Source of the DNA: Mesotaenium endlicherianum
Taxonomy: Eukaryota; Streptophyta; Zygnematophyceae; Zygnematales; Mesotaeniaceae
Assembly: GCA_009602735.1 (NCBI GenBank)
Contig: WELA01010671.1
Coordinates: 68,001-132,000, forward strand
Direction: 5' to 3'
Length of the DNA stretch: 64,000 nt
A program made the position numbers and the translations under genes. The notes under the pieces were generated by a model. That model did no database searches. It worked only from the letters and a program-made list of their open reading frames with translations, and was not told the DNA's origin. Within the stretch, counting starts at the first letter, position 1, and every line of letters begins with the position of its first letter. Of this stretch, positions 1-10,897 are shown in pieces.

Positions 1-513
1 TGGGGTGGTAGATTAGCAAATGCAGCAGCAGTATTGGCATCTACTCGCTGAGTAGTGTCCTCAACAATCCCTCTTGCTCCTGCAGCAGCAATTCCTGCCG
101 CATTCAGCCGGTCACGTATTTGACATAGGGTACATTGAGTTGTACGGCAGGAGGTGGGTTCAGAACATTGGCCCTTGATGTCATAAGTTCTTCAACAGTG
201 CGCTCGTCAGCTGGTTGTCCTTCCCTCCTTTGTATATCTTCAGCGGCCTTTGCTACTTGTTCAGCTTCTAGTCTGGCTATCTCCTCCTCAGCTTGCTGAG
301 CTGCGACTGAGGCAAAAGCAGTTGCCTTATCTGCTGCCTCCCTAGCTGCAGTATCCGCTACTGCTTCCGAATAGGTACGGTTTCCCGCTACATGGCTTTC
401 CGCCTGGTTTTCGACATTCTCGTTATCCTGGTTCTCCATGTCTCGGGAGTTGCTAGTTTGAGACCTTGTCCTTACCATACAAAGAAGACTGTGATAACTG
501 CTCCGATACCACT
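1..513 (-). mobile_element. Family A Ty3/gypsy copy, 5' leader and gag start, cut by window edge
   Basis: This is the first part of a minus-strand family A element. The primer site (reverse of TGGTATCGGAGC) lies at 501-512 and gag starts at 478 with MVRTRSQ, the family's standard start. The visible part encodes the Ala/Glu-rich N-terminal region of gag, which is probably helical; the capsid and zinc-knuckle parts lie beyond the left edge. Its 5' LTR follows at 514-1233. The visible gag is broken (at least one break). The element is inserted in an oppositely oriented family A remnant that resumes at 1234. Assignment is by close similarity to the whole-looking copy at 31817-40611. Confidence 0.9.
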
Positions 514-1233
514 GAAATGAATCGACTTACCAAATAGGCGATTAACAATTAATAAGGATCTTTATATTAGCAAGTAATCTTTATGGTATTTTCCGTAAAC
601 TGGTTTAACGGCAAAGGACAACACACTAGCAGTGAATAATACTTGTCAGTCAAATGAGAGTAAACTAGCATCAATAATGCAAATCAGCAAACTCATACAT
701 AAGCAAGGTTAGAAGACAGTGCGTATCAATGGCTTCTCGCCTTGGATTCGAATCTCTCTCAGTAAGCTGTACAAGAGAGTTGGCCTCGTGTCCGAATGCC
801 GAACTCGAGTGCAATGTCTAGCGTATGTACATGGAATGAGTTTACTGTTCAACGGTCAGTGCGATGGCACCGCCTACCCGGGAGTTAACCACGTTGGTAG
901 GACCTCGGTTAACCAAATCCACCGCTATCTCCCATCATCCCGAATAGCCATCCATCATAGGGATGTCGTCTGGCTTTTCATCTAGCATAACGCACTTAGA
1001 TGCATATCAAGGCAGTTCGCTGCTACCGAGTACGGAAGTCAGCTTGCTGTCAAAGAATGTGTCAGCAAGCTGACTTATATGGACTTTCAGCCTGCTGCTT
1101 TCGACTCAGTCAGCAAACTGATAATTATGTGAAGTCGAGCAGACTGACTATTAACTAAAGTTCAGCAGGCTGAACGTAGTTAACTATTATATTTAAATGA
1201 ATATTACATCCACTAATATATTGATTCATTACA
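514..1233 (-). repeat. Family A LTR (5' LTR of the element leaving the window)
   Basis: A 720-bp LTR that, read on the minus strand, begins TGTAATGAATC and ends GATTCATTTCA, so it has TG...CA ends and short imperfect terminal inverted repeats. It carries the family's upstream array of CAGC/GCTG dyads and the palindrome ATAAAGATCTTTAT near its 3' end. The primer site abuts it on the left. The flank on the right is ATATT, inside the integrase tail of another A copy; the matching duplication would be outside the window. Confidence 0.93.
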
Positions 1234-2027
1234 ATATTCGGTAGTGCGTCGTGTCGGTCAGAATGCTTACAAACTGAACATGTCAGCGGACTAAAAGGGT
1301 CACCCGGTCTTTAATGTCTCCTTCCTGGAACCCTACATCAAAGGTGATATACTGTTCACTGGTCGGTTACCTGTCCAATTGGGACCGGTCCCCGCTGTCC
1401 GGGACGGCGATCCTGAGGAATATGAGGTCGATGAGATTTTAGACGCTCGCTCGGTCCGTCAATCGTCTAAATACGTCATGAAGTACCTCATCCGATAGAA
1501 GGGTTACGATGCCTCTAGGGACACTTGGAAATTTTAAGACCAGGTAACCAATGCCAAAGGGGCGTTGAAATGGTTTCACCTTCGGGCGGCTGGGGCACCG
1601 CCCAAACTGTCCCTTCAGTAGACATGGGAAGGTGACAGGAGGTCCTGTCTCCATATAAGTGGAGGAGGATGTGACAGTTAGTGACAGTTGTGACAGGCAG
1701 CCCACCTTTAAAATTAAGTTGGAGGGAGTGGTATTCTCTGATCACCATATTACACACTCAACCTGCGCTCACACTCACTTGCTCTTTAACTCAATTTTCC
1801 CTTATATTCACTCACACCAGGTACTCCACACTAGGAACTCTCCCGATCGCGTTCCTGTTCATCAAGGGCACTCAGTAGCTGCAAAATATCATGACTTCAC
1901 TAATTGCATTGTGTTTATGATTGAGCAGGATAGCTCAAAAGTCGGAACTCAAGAGAAAGAGAAGGGGGGAAGAGGCACATGCAGAATACTTGCAATTCCG
2001 TGGAGACATCGAATCATCCTTCATCCA
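1234..2027 (+). mobile_element. Family A remnant: integrase tail, chromodomain, spacer and ORF3 start
   Basis: A plus-strand remnant of a subfamily-2 family A copy. 1234-1610 encodes the post-catalytic integrase tail and the chromodomain ([10 protein letters not shown]...). 1611-1925 is the pol-ORF3 spacer, with a polypurine-like TTAAGTTGGAGGGA at 1714-1727. The last ~100 bases encode the Lys/Glu-rich start of ORF3 (AEYLQFRGDIESS). The LTR at 514-1233 belongs to a later insertion into this copy. The right end joins an oppositely oriented integrase piece. It is broken, with several breaks. Confidence 0.85.
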
Positions 2028-3065
2028 GGCTGAGTTCAAAAGGAGTCTTGCCCGTTGACGTGTGCACCGCACTGTTGAACGCAAACTTAATTTGAGGCAA
2101 CAGGTCATCCCAATTATCTTGTTTTTAATTAATATATGCTCGCAGCACCTCCTGCAGAACTCGGTTAGTTCTTCTAGTCTGGCCATCAGTCTGAGGGTGG
2201 TTCGTTGTGCTGAGCAGCTGTTGGACTCCCATTAACTCCATTAAAGCTCTCCAGAACTTAGAGGTGAACTTTGAGTCTCTGTCTGAGACAATATTAGAAG
2301 GAAGCCCACGTTGGCATACTACATTGTTGTAGAACTGTCTCGCGGTTTCGAGTGCAATCACTTTGACCAAATCGCCGTTAGAAAAGGTCAGTTCTCGACG
2401 GTGCTGATTAGCGTACTTTTGTTGGTTTTCTTGGGCTCTGTGCAGGTTATGCTAGACTTCTGACAGGATGTCAGCAAACTTCTGAGTTAAGTGGAGAAAG
2501 ACCATATTGTCAATCCCTTCAGGGTGAGTTAAGGACTCCCCTAGGACATCTATAGGAGACTTAGGGACTCTACGTAGGCTGAGTTCAAAAGGAGTCTTGC
2601 CTGTTGACGCGTGCACTGCTTTGTTGACCGCAAATTGGATTTGGGGTAACAGGTTATCCCAATTATCTTGTTTTTGGTTAATATAGGCTCTCAGTACGTC
2701 TTGCAGATTTCGGTTAGTTTTCTCAGTCTGCCTATCAGTTTGAGGGTGGTTTGCTGTGCTGAGCAGCTGTTTGACTCCCATTAACCCCATTAAAGCCCTC
2801 CTGAACTTAGAGGTAAATTTTGAGTCTCTGTCTGAGATTGTATTAGAGGGTAGCCCATGTTGGCATACTACACGGTTGTAGAACAGTCTCGCTATTTCGA
2901 GTGCAGTTACTTTGACAGTTGTGGGGATGAAAATGACCATTTTTGTCAGTTTATCCACGCCTACCAGTATCGAATCATGCCCATTGGCAGTTCGTGGCAG
3001 TGTGACCACCCAGTTCATGGATATTGTTTCCCAGCGGCCAGCTGGGATGGGCAGCGGTTGCAAGA
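2028..3065 (-). mobile_element. Family A integrase remnants, two overlapping blocks
   Basis: Two minus-strand blocks (about 2028-2366 and 2367-3065) both encode the catalytic core region of family A integrase ([19 protein letters not shown]). They meet at a short shared GTCAAA. The second block continues, beyond the family B insertion at 3066-7458, into 7459-10075. Together they form the 3' side of an old minus-strand family A copy. It is broken and rearranged, with several breaks. Confidence 0.85.
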
Positions 3066-3987
3066 TGTTACGTTTCTGCTTTTCAAGAGGATCTTTCCTC
3101 GGTATTCAAGGAATATTTAATTCAAGTGGAAAGAAAATCTGTATACTTGTGCAAATCGACGAATACTTGAAATAGCAAAAATGTAGACTGAAGTAGAAGT
3201 TGTGCTAGTGAGAGTTGCACTCACAATGACTCTTGCAGGTATATATACTTGCAAATCTTGAGGCACTGGAGTGCTTCGAGTCACCACCTAGGGCACAGGT
3301 TCATGTTCAACGAAAACGGACAAAAGGTTACAAAATCGTTCGGCCGAATGCTCCAAACGAGCCGTTGGACGTTTGGAGACTTTTTGACGGTTTTCCGAAA
3401 TAACCGTTTCACGCCAAACGGGCGTATTCGCGTTCACGCGACTTTTAAAAAGTCGCGATGGTTCGCGGAGTCGCGTACACGTAATTTTGCCATGAACCGG
3501 TAGATACGAATAACTACTTCGCCAATTGGTTAGGTGTGAACGTTTCAAACGACGAGTCGCGGGTTCGAATCCGCTCGGATGCAAAGTCGCTTTGCATATT
3601 AATTGTCGTTCGAATTTTACGACGCTTTCTTCGTATTAACGACTGGTCGTAAATGCGAAGTTTGTGACTGTTAATTATCCGAAATAATGACAATCAAATC
3701 AACTCAATTAATCTGTGATTTATTAAGTTATCATCTCATAATTAATCAAAGTAACTTTATGAATAATCATGTCGTACTTTTGCGAGGTAGTCGAGTTACG
3801 TTACGACGCTTTTTGCAATAGTATCTTGGTCGTTTCGCCAATCGACCAGGAATTAATCGACACACACGTGTGACGAATAATTGAATGTGATGCAATCATT
3901 TATCAAATAATATGATAAATAGTATAGCGTACTTTAGGTAATTGGGAAAACGTCCCAAATACGCCTAAAATAGCTCGGATCGTTACA
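3066..3987 (-). repeat. Family B LTR (3' LTR)
   Basis: Read on the minus strand it begins TGTAACGATCCGAG and ends AAACGTAACA. It contains several hairpins (for example GCGACTTTT with its complement near 3440, and ATGCAAAG-TCG-CTTTGCAT at 3579-3597) and, on the strand opposite to the element, a tRNA-type B box at 3562-3572. Its TATA-like core sits in a near-palindrome around 3235-3255. Confidence 0.92.
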
Positions 3988-4128
3988 CTTCTCCCCCCTA
4001 AAAAGAACTTATCGTCCTCGTTAAGCGTACGTCTTTTAAGTCTTAAAGTGTCAATACTAGTCGTGACAAGCGTAAAACAGTGGTTGAGCAATTGGACTAT
4101 GCATCATCACAGTGACGTAAAAGAGCGT

Positions 4129-6300
4129 TTACTTGGCCGCGTCTCTTTTGCGTTTGTTCTTTGGTGTACGAAGCGCGCCTGGTAGCACACCTGCCTTAGC
4201 GCAGAACTCTTGAGCTTGAGCCCATCGTAACCAATATCCTTGAACCAAGTCCTTACAATTAAGTAGGATCTCATCTTGAGGTTCGTACGAATTCCAACTT
4301 GAATCGTAATCGAGCCATTTGATCAAAAGCTCCACTCGAGGAGGCTTATGACGAGTGTAGCGGTGGCCTAACACCTCCTCTACATCCCAGGCTTTATCAT
4401 CATCGTCGAGTTCCAACTCTGGTGCTTGTGGCTGATAGCGGCCATCGGACCTAAACAGTTTTAGTAAACTGACATGGAACACAGGATGCGTTCGCCCCAT
4501 GGATTTAGGGAAATCCAGTCGATATGCAGCAGGTGCAACCTTTGCAGTTACGATAAAAGGGCCTACCCAACGAGGCAGAAGCTTGCGCTTTCCTGGGTGC
4601 TTGAGTTGTAGGTTTTTAGTTTGCAAAAGTACTTTATTGCCAACTTCAAAACTTAACTCAGTCCTGTGCGTGTCAGCAAACGTTTTCTGTCGGTCTCGAG
4701 CAGCGGCCAAGGCCAACTTCGCGTTCTTGTGCACTTCTTGAAGAGAGTGGACAAAGAGGCGTGCACTTGGCACTCTCATGGTTGACATCCCCATCTGACC
4801 ATGAACTACGTGTGTCAGGGGAGTGTGCGGATGTCGCCCATAGTTATGAAAAAATGGAGTTTCCTTAACACTTTCCTGATAAGCATTATTAACTACAAAC
4901 TCTGCGACTGAAAGGAGGGTGTCCCAATCGTCTTGACGAGGATTCACATAATGCCTAAGGAATTGTTGCAAAACGCGATTCAAGCGTTCAGTCTGACCAT
5001 CGGTCTGAGGATGGAAGCTAGTTGACATCTTAAGGTTCGTGCCAAAATGCGAGCAAACTTCCTGCCAGAAGTGACTCGTAAATCGACTATCACGATCGCT
5101 TATGATCTCTTTAGGCATGCCATGTAACTTGAACACGTGATCCACGAAGAGACGCGCGGTCTCGACTGCATCAAGCGATGGTTTAGTGGCCACAAAGTGG
5201 ACCATCTTAGTGAAACGATCGACGATCGTTAACACCCCATTGTGTCCTCTATCAGTGGTAGGCAATTCAACGACAAAGTCGAGGCTTATGCTTTCCCAAG
5301 GAGCACCTGCAAGTTCCAATGGTTGCAACTTCCCAGCTGGCCACGTATGGCTAGGCTTATTCCTTTGACATGTCGCGCAGTTGACGATGTACTCAGTAAC
5401 ATCAACTTTGAGGGACGGCCAAATGTACCCTTGGTGCAAAAGATGTAAGGTTTTGGTAATTCCATGATGACCTGAGTAAGGAGAGTCATGCGCTTCTCGT
5501 AGGAGCTCATGTCTTACTCGGCCTTCTGGGACAGCAATGCGCCCATTGTGCCACCAAAAACCGTCCTCAAACGTATAGTCTGAGTGTCCTTTCCTTTTGT
5601 CCATTCTGTCCATCGTTGTGGCTACACCACTCAAGTCAGAACCCTGGAGATCTAGGAAAAACGGATCTTTGAGATAGCCTTCGTGAAATAGTTGATGCAG
5701 GTCAAGTACTTCAGAAGTTTGCATGCTACCCAAATCGGGTTGGCCCGCGTCACCAGGCTTGGCAACGCCAGTCGTCTGGAGGGGTACAGAAGAATCAAGG
5801 GTGGCCGCCCTCGAAACCTGACCATTTCGTCCTTGCAAACTCGCAACAGTCCCCAACATCAAGTGGTGAAGGGGAATTCGACTTAAAGGGTCCGCAACAT
5901 TATTGCGACCAGGGCGATACGCCCAATTAAAGTGGAATCGTGGCAAGAACTCAGACCATCTCGTCTGGCGCCTCGATAGCGTTGGTTTTATTTGAAAGAA
6001 GGTATTTGGACAGTGATCCGTAACCACGGTCAAACCCTTGCAACCTTCCAAATAACATCGCCAAGTCTTTAAAGCATATATGACCGCCCAGAGCTCCTGC
6101 TCTGTCGTTGAGTAATTTTGTTCGGCGGGTGTCAGCTTTCGACTCTCAAAACTGATGGGCTTGCCTGCCTCCAGCAGAACAGCCCCTACTCCAACACCAG
6201 ACGCATCTGCGACTACCTCGTAAGGCAAGTCGGGATCGGCTAATGAGAGAAGTGGCGCATTAGTGAGTGCATACTTAATGCGCTCAAACGCAATTTGCAT
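4129..6300 (-). pseudogene. Family B pol remnant: RNase H, integrase, chromodomain
   Basis: This is the longest family B protein remnant in the window, about 723 codons open on the minus strand. In order it shows the end of RT with RNase H (DASGVGVGAVLL, TTEQELWAVIYALK, VVTDHCPN), an HHCC integrase zinc domain (HDSPYSGHH ... CATCQRNKP), the DDE core ([30 protein letters not shown]), a GPY/F-like stretch (RWVGPFIV) and a C-terminal chromodomain (WDVEEVLGHR ... LLIKWLDYD). In this family the product would copy the element RNA and integrate the DNA, the chromodomain steering insertion toward particular chromatin. The RT core and everything before it are missing, so this is a fossil. Confidence 0.88.
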
Positions 6301-6301
6301 T

Positions 6302-6512
6302 TTCAGGCCGATTTATCGACTCAGCCCGTTGGAGATGAACGAGATGAAAGACCAAATTAGCGATAACGGTTATTTCGGAAAACCGTCAAAAAGTCTCCAA
6401 ACGTGCAACGGCTCGTTTGGAGCATTCGGCCGAACGGTTTTGTAACCTTTCGTCCGTTTTCGTTGAACATGAACCTGTGCCCTAGGTGGTGACTCGAAGC
6501 ACTCCAGTGCCT
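6302..6512 (+). repeat. Oppositely oriented family B pieces (RT start and mid-LTR) inside a B element
   Basis: 6302-6360 encodes the start of family B RT on the plus strand (IYRLSPLEMNEMKDQISD). 6361-6512 is a mid-LTR stretch, also in plus orientation, ending at the GTGCCTCA step. Both lie inside a minus-strand B element and abut its primer site. The arrangement suggests inter-template jumping during reverse transcription, or later rearrangement. Confidence 0.75.
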
Positions 6513-6536
6513 CACCGAGCTCGGCTCCGATACCAA

Positions 6537-7458
6537 TGTTACGTTTCTGCTTTTCAAGAGGATCTTTCCTCGGTATTCAAGTAATATTTAATTCAAGTGG
6601 AAAGAAAATCTGTATACTTGTGCAAATCGACGAATACTTGAAATAGCGAAAATGTAGACTGAAGTAGAAGTTGTGCTTGTGAGAGTTGCACTCACAATGA
6701 CTCTTGCAGGTATATATACTTGCAAATCTTGAGGCACTGGAGTGCTTCGAGTCACCACCTAGGGCACAGGTTCATGTTCAACGAAAACGGACGAAAGGTT
6801 ACAAAACCGTTCGGCCGAATGCTCCAAACGAGCGGTTGGACGTTTGGAGACTTTTTGACGGTTTTCCGAAATAACCGTTTCACGCCAAACGGGCGTATTC
6901 GCGTTCACGCGACTTTTAAAAAGTCGCGATGGTTCGCGGAGTCGCGTACAATTCATTTTGCCATGAACCGGTAGATATGAATAACTACTTCGCCAATTGG
7001 TTAGGTGTGAACGTTTTAAACGACGAGTCGCGGGTTCGAATCCGCTCGGATGCAAAGTCGCTTTCAATATTAATAGTCGTTCGAATTTTACGACGCTTTC
7101 TTCGTATTAACGACTGGTCGTAAATGCAAAGTTTGTGACTGTTAATTATCCGAAATAATGACAATCAAATCAACTCAATCAATCCGTGATTTATTAAGTT
7201 ATCACCTCATAATTAATCAAAGTAACTTTATGAATAATCATGTCGTACTTTTGCGAGGTAGTCGAGTTACGTTACGACGCTTTTTGCAATAGTATCTTGG
7301 TCGTTTCGCCAATCAACCAGGAATTAATCGACACACACGTGTGACGAATAATTGAATGTGATGCAATCATTTATCAAATAATATGATAATTAGTATAACG
7401 TACTTTAGGTTATTGGGAAAACGTCCCAAATACGCCTAAAATAGCTCGGATCGTTACA
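6537..7458 (-). repeat. Family B LTR (5' LTR)
   Basis: The partner of 3066-3987, 922 bp and the same length. The B-box-like GGTTCGAATCC recurs here. The adjoining primer site and the 5-bp duplication at 7459-7463 confirm it as the 5' LTR of the minus-strand element. Confidence 0.92.
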
Positions 7459-10075
7459 CAAGAGGCCCCCCGGTGGTGTGTGCCTAGACTTATTCTTGTG
7501 ACACTGGTCACAGGACTTAACGTATTTCAAGACCTCCCGAGGTAATCCCTCCCAATGATAATGTTTTGCCAGTTTGCCAACAGTTTTGGCCTGCCCCAAA
7601 TGCCCACCCAGTAAACTGTCATGTGCTTAACTTAATAAAAGGGACCTTATTTCCTAGTTATTATGAATGACCAGCTTCAGCTTGCCTGAAGTGGTTTCAG
7701 TCACCCAGACCCCTCCCCTGAGCTTATACCCGAGTGCAGTAGCACGACACACACCAGTAGTGGGGCTGGGCTCAAATGTTGGGTCAGAAAAGTAGGCTTT
7801 TCTAAGTTGTTCAAGGAAGGACTTTTTCACCTTTAGTGAAGTGAGTGCACACAGGACTTTATCTACAGCATGCTGACTAAAGTTCCTTTCTTGCAAGTCA
7901 GGTCTTCTAGAGAGTGCATCAGCAGGATTCAACTTCCCTGGTTTGTAGTCGATCTGGACTTGGAACTGCTCCAGCATCTGGCTCCAGCGGTTCTCCCTCC
8001 TCGACAGCTTGGACTTCTTCTGAAAGTGGGTCAGAGCTAGATGATCTGTAATCACCTTAAAAGCTTTACCATGTAAGTATGCTCTCCACTGTTTGAGTAC
8101 ATGAATGATAGCTAGCAGCTCTTTATCATGCACTGAGTAATTAATCTCCGCTGGATTAAATTTCATAGACTCATACAACACAGGATGCCACTCCTGCCGT
8201 ACCTTACCATTCTTTGTGGTTTTGTCAGCAGGCTACAACAAAATAGCACCCATGGCAAAGTCAGAGGCATCAGTAACCACCTGCACCGGTTTGCTGGGGT
8301 CATACACGNACGGCTAGCACTGGGGGAGAACAAAGGGCATCTTTAAGGGTCCGGAAGGCAGCCTGCTGCTCTTCCCCCCACACATACCCAATGTCTTTCT
8401 TAGTAAGGTCAGTCAGTTTACTGGCCTTTGTAGAATAGTTCTCAATAAATCTCCTGTAGTAGTTAGCCAACTCGAGGAAGAATCTAACTTCAGAGACAGA
8501 CTGTGGTACTGGCCTGTCCCTTATGGTCTGGACTTCCTCAGGATCCACACTGATGCCCTCTTTACTGACGACGTGGCCTAAGAATTCAATACTTTCCTTA
8601 AAAAAATCACACTTGCTCATTTTAGCATATAAGTGATTCTTCCTCAGAGTGTCCAGGACAGTCTTTAAGTGTTCAGTGTGCTGAGCTTCATCTTTAGAGA
8701 CAATTAAAATATCAGCCAGGAAAACTTGCACAAACTTATTCAAATAAGGTCTGGAAATGTCATTCATAGCACCCATGAAGGTAGCAGGAGCATTAGTCAG
8801 TCCAAATGGCATCACGTTGAACTCATAGTGTCCATAGCGTGTGCGAAAGGCAGTCTTGTATTCATCCCCTTCAGCAATTTTGATTTGATGATAACCACTC
8901 TTGAGATCTATCTTACTGAACACCTTAGCACCAAACAGGGTATCAAGCAAGTCATCGATCTGGGTAAGGCATACTTGTTCTTTACCGTAATTCTGTTCAG
9001 AACTCTGTAATCCACACACATCCGCATATTGCCATCCTTTTTCTTAACAAATAGGATGGGTGCGCCGTAAGGTAATCTATCGGGAGAAATATAACCATTT
9101 TCCTCAAGCTCTGCAATCTGTGTTTTCAACTTCTCGCTCTCCACATAAGACAAGCCATACGTGCGTTGCCAAGGTGGCTGACTCCCGGGTAATAAATCAA
9201 TCCTACGATCCACTTTCCGCTTAGGGGGTAGTCCTGGAGGCATATTAAACACATCCGTTTACTGAGCAACAATGTTTGCAGAAGTAGGGTGCTCCGGAGG
9301 GCTTACCTTTTTCTCAACCACTTCTTCAGGTTGAGGAGGTACCTCTCTTAGCAGCAGACAGAACATTCTTTCTTCCTTCCGGTTTCAGCTTTTGACGAAC
9401 TCCATTGCATTCAACAACTTGCATCCTTCTGGAAGCCTCTTCTTTTCCTTCATTCGCCATCCACACAGGACAAGAGGAAGAGCACTGGTGGGTGCCAAGT
9501 CAGTCTGCCCATCACTGGCTCCTCTCACTTTAATTGTACCTCTGCTCCAACACACTTCAGCTTGATGTCTATTAAGCCAGGACCTGCCTAGCACGAGATC
9601 ATAAAAGCCAGTGTTGAGTACCTCAAATGTAAGCGTTTCAGTTAGAACTGCAATGCCAGAACCTAGCTGGACCACAATAGGCTTGGTTATAACTCCTCCC
9701 GGGATACTTGAGGCATCTCCAAGGAATAGTTTTCTATTCCCTTGGGTGACAGTAGGCAGCCTTAGCCGCTTAACTAAGTCCTTGTGGATAAAAGTATGTG
9801 ACGCCCCTCCGTCAACAAATGCCCTCACCTTCCTACCTGCAATCATGCAATGCAGTAGGATAGGGGGGACTGTCTTTTCCTGACTTTCGCATTGTTCTCC
9901 TGACTTAGCAAAGAAATGTTGGACATCAGGTGGAACAAGAGCATCCAGAATGTGCACTCTCTGGACGTCTATATTGCTGATGGTCTCCTCTATCTGGTTG
10001 TCAGGCATGCATAGTGAATCCAGTTTAGCAAGACCCATAATACCTGCTACGAGGGCACCTAGTGACGACTCACTA
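7459..10075 (-). mobile_element. Family A pol remnant: protease to integrase zinc domain
   Basis: Minus-strand continuation of the remnant at 2028-3065. From right to left it encodes the aspartic protease (FVDGGAS, ~9820), RT (CVDY, GYHQIKI, the catalytic loop near 8715), RNase H ([24 protein letters not shown]) and the integrase HHCC region (CDQCHKNK at ~7500). It ends abruptly at the protease-side start of pol where the LTR at 10076 begins, with CACTA as the left flank. It is broken, with several breaks. One ambiguous base lies near 8310. Confidence 0.9.
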
Positions 10076-10795
10076 TGAAATGAATCGACTTACCAAATAG
10101 GCAAATAACAATTAATAAAGATCTTTATTTCAGCAAGTAATCTTTATGGTATTTTCCGAAAACTGGTTAAACGGCAAAGGATAACACACTAGCACTGAAT
10201 AATACTCGTAAGTCAATTGCGAGTAAATTAGCATCAATAATGCAAATCAGTAAACTCATACATAAGCAAGGTTAGAAGACAGTGCGTATCAATGGCTTCT
10301 CGCCTTGGATTCAGATCTCTCTCAGTAAGCTGTACAAGAGAGTTGGCCTCGATTCCAAATGCCGAACTCGAGAGCAATGTCTAGCGTATGTACATGGAAT
10401 GAGTTTACTGTTCAACGGTCAGTGCGCTGGCACCGCCTACTCGGGAGTTAACCACGTTGGTAGGACCTCGGTGAACCAAATCCACCGACATCTCCCATCA
10501 TCCCAAATCGCCATCCATCATAAGGATGTCATCTGGCCATTCATCTAGCATACCACACTTAGATGCATATTGAGGCAGTTTGCTGCTACTGAGTACGGAA
10601 GTCAGCTGGCTGTGAAAGAATGTGTCAGCAGCTGACCTAAGGTGACCTCAGCCTGCTTCTTCGATTTGAGTCATTAAACAGATATTAACTATAAAGTCCA
10701 GCAGACTGATCATTAACTAGAGTTCAGCAGGCTGAACTTATTTAACTATATTATTTAATTGAATATTATGTCAACCAATATACTGATTCATTACA
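10076..10795 (-). repeat. Family A LTR (3' LTR)
   Basis: A 720-bp LTR whose minus-strand read starts TGTAATGAATCAG and ends TTCATTTCA. The polypurine tract (minus-strand TAAGTTGGAGGGAT) abuts at 10796-10809, which marks it as the 3' LTR. Left flank CACTA lies in another copy's pol. Confidence 0.92.
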
Positions 10796-10830
10796 ATCCC
10801 TCCAACTTATCATGTTGTCGCCTCGACAAC
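10796..10830 (-). promoter_or_regulatory. 3' polypurine tract and adjoining hairpin (family A)
   Basis: The polypurine tract for plus-strand DNA priming is at 10796-10809. Five bases away is the perfect inverted repeat GTTGTCG-CCT-CGACAAC (10814-10830). The same hairpin stands at the same place in the subfamily-1 copies at 39857-39873 and, slightly changed, at 18875-18891. Confidence 0.8.
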
Positions 10831-10897
10831 ACTAACACAAATAACAGCGTGCTGTCCCTTCCGTCCTCATCCTACTGCCATTAGGAGGGAGATGTCC

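Larger units (their letters stand above)
3066..7458 (-). mobile_element. Family B Ty3/gypsy chromovirus inserted in family A integrase; TSD CAAGA
   Basis: A minus-strand element with two 922-bp LTRs (3066-3987 and 6537-7458), a polypurine tract (minus-strand TAGGGGGGAGAAG, 3988-4000), a pol remnant (4129-6300) and a primer site next to the 5' LTR (6513-6536, reverse of TTGGTATCGGAGCCGA). The flanks CAAGA at 3061-3065 and 7459-7463 form a perfect 5-bp target duplication, and the family A integrase reads across it. By eye the LTRs differ at roughly 20-25 positions, about 2-3 %, so this is one of the younger insertions here. It is a broken, shortened copy: the gag to RT side is largely replaced by short pieces in the opposite orientation (6302-6512). 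Confidence 0.93.

Noticed and set aside
3512-3584. Possible complete tRNA gene in the family B LTR
   Set aside because: The T arm is good but acceptor and anticodon stems do not pair, so I report only the A/B-box similarity.
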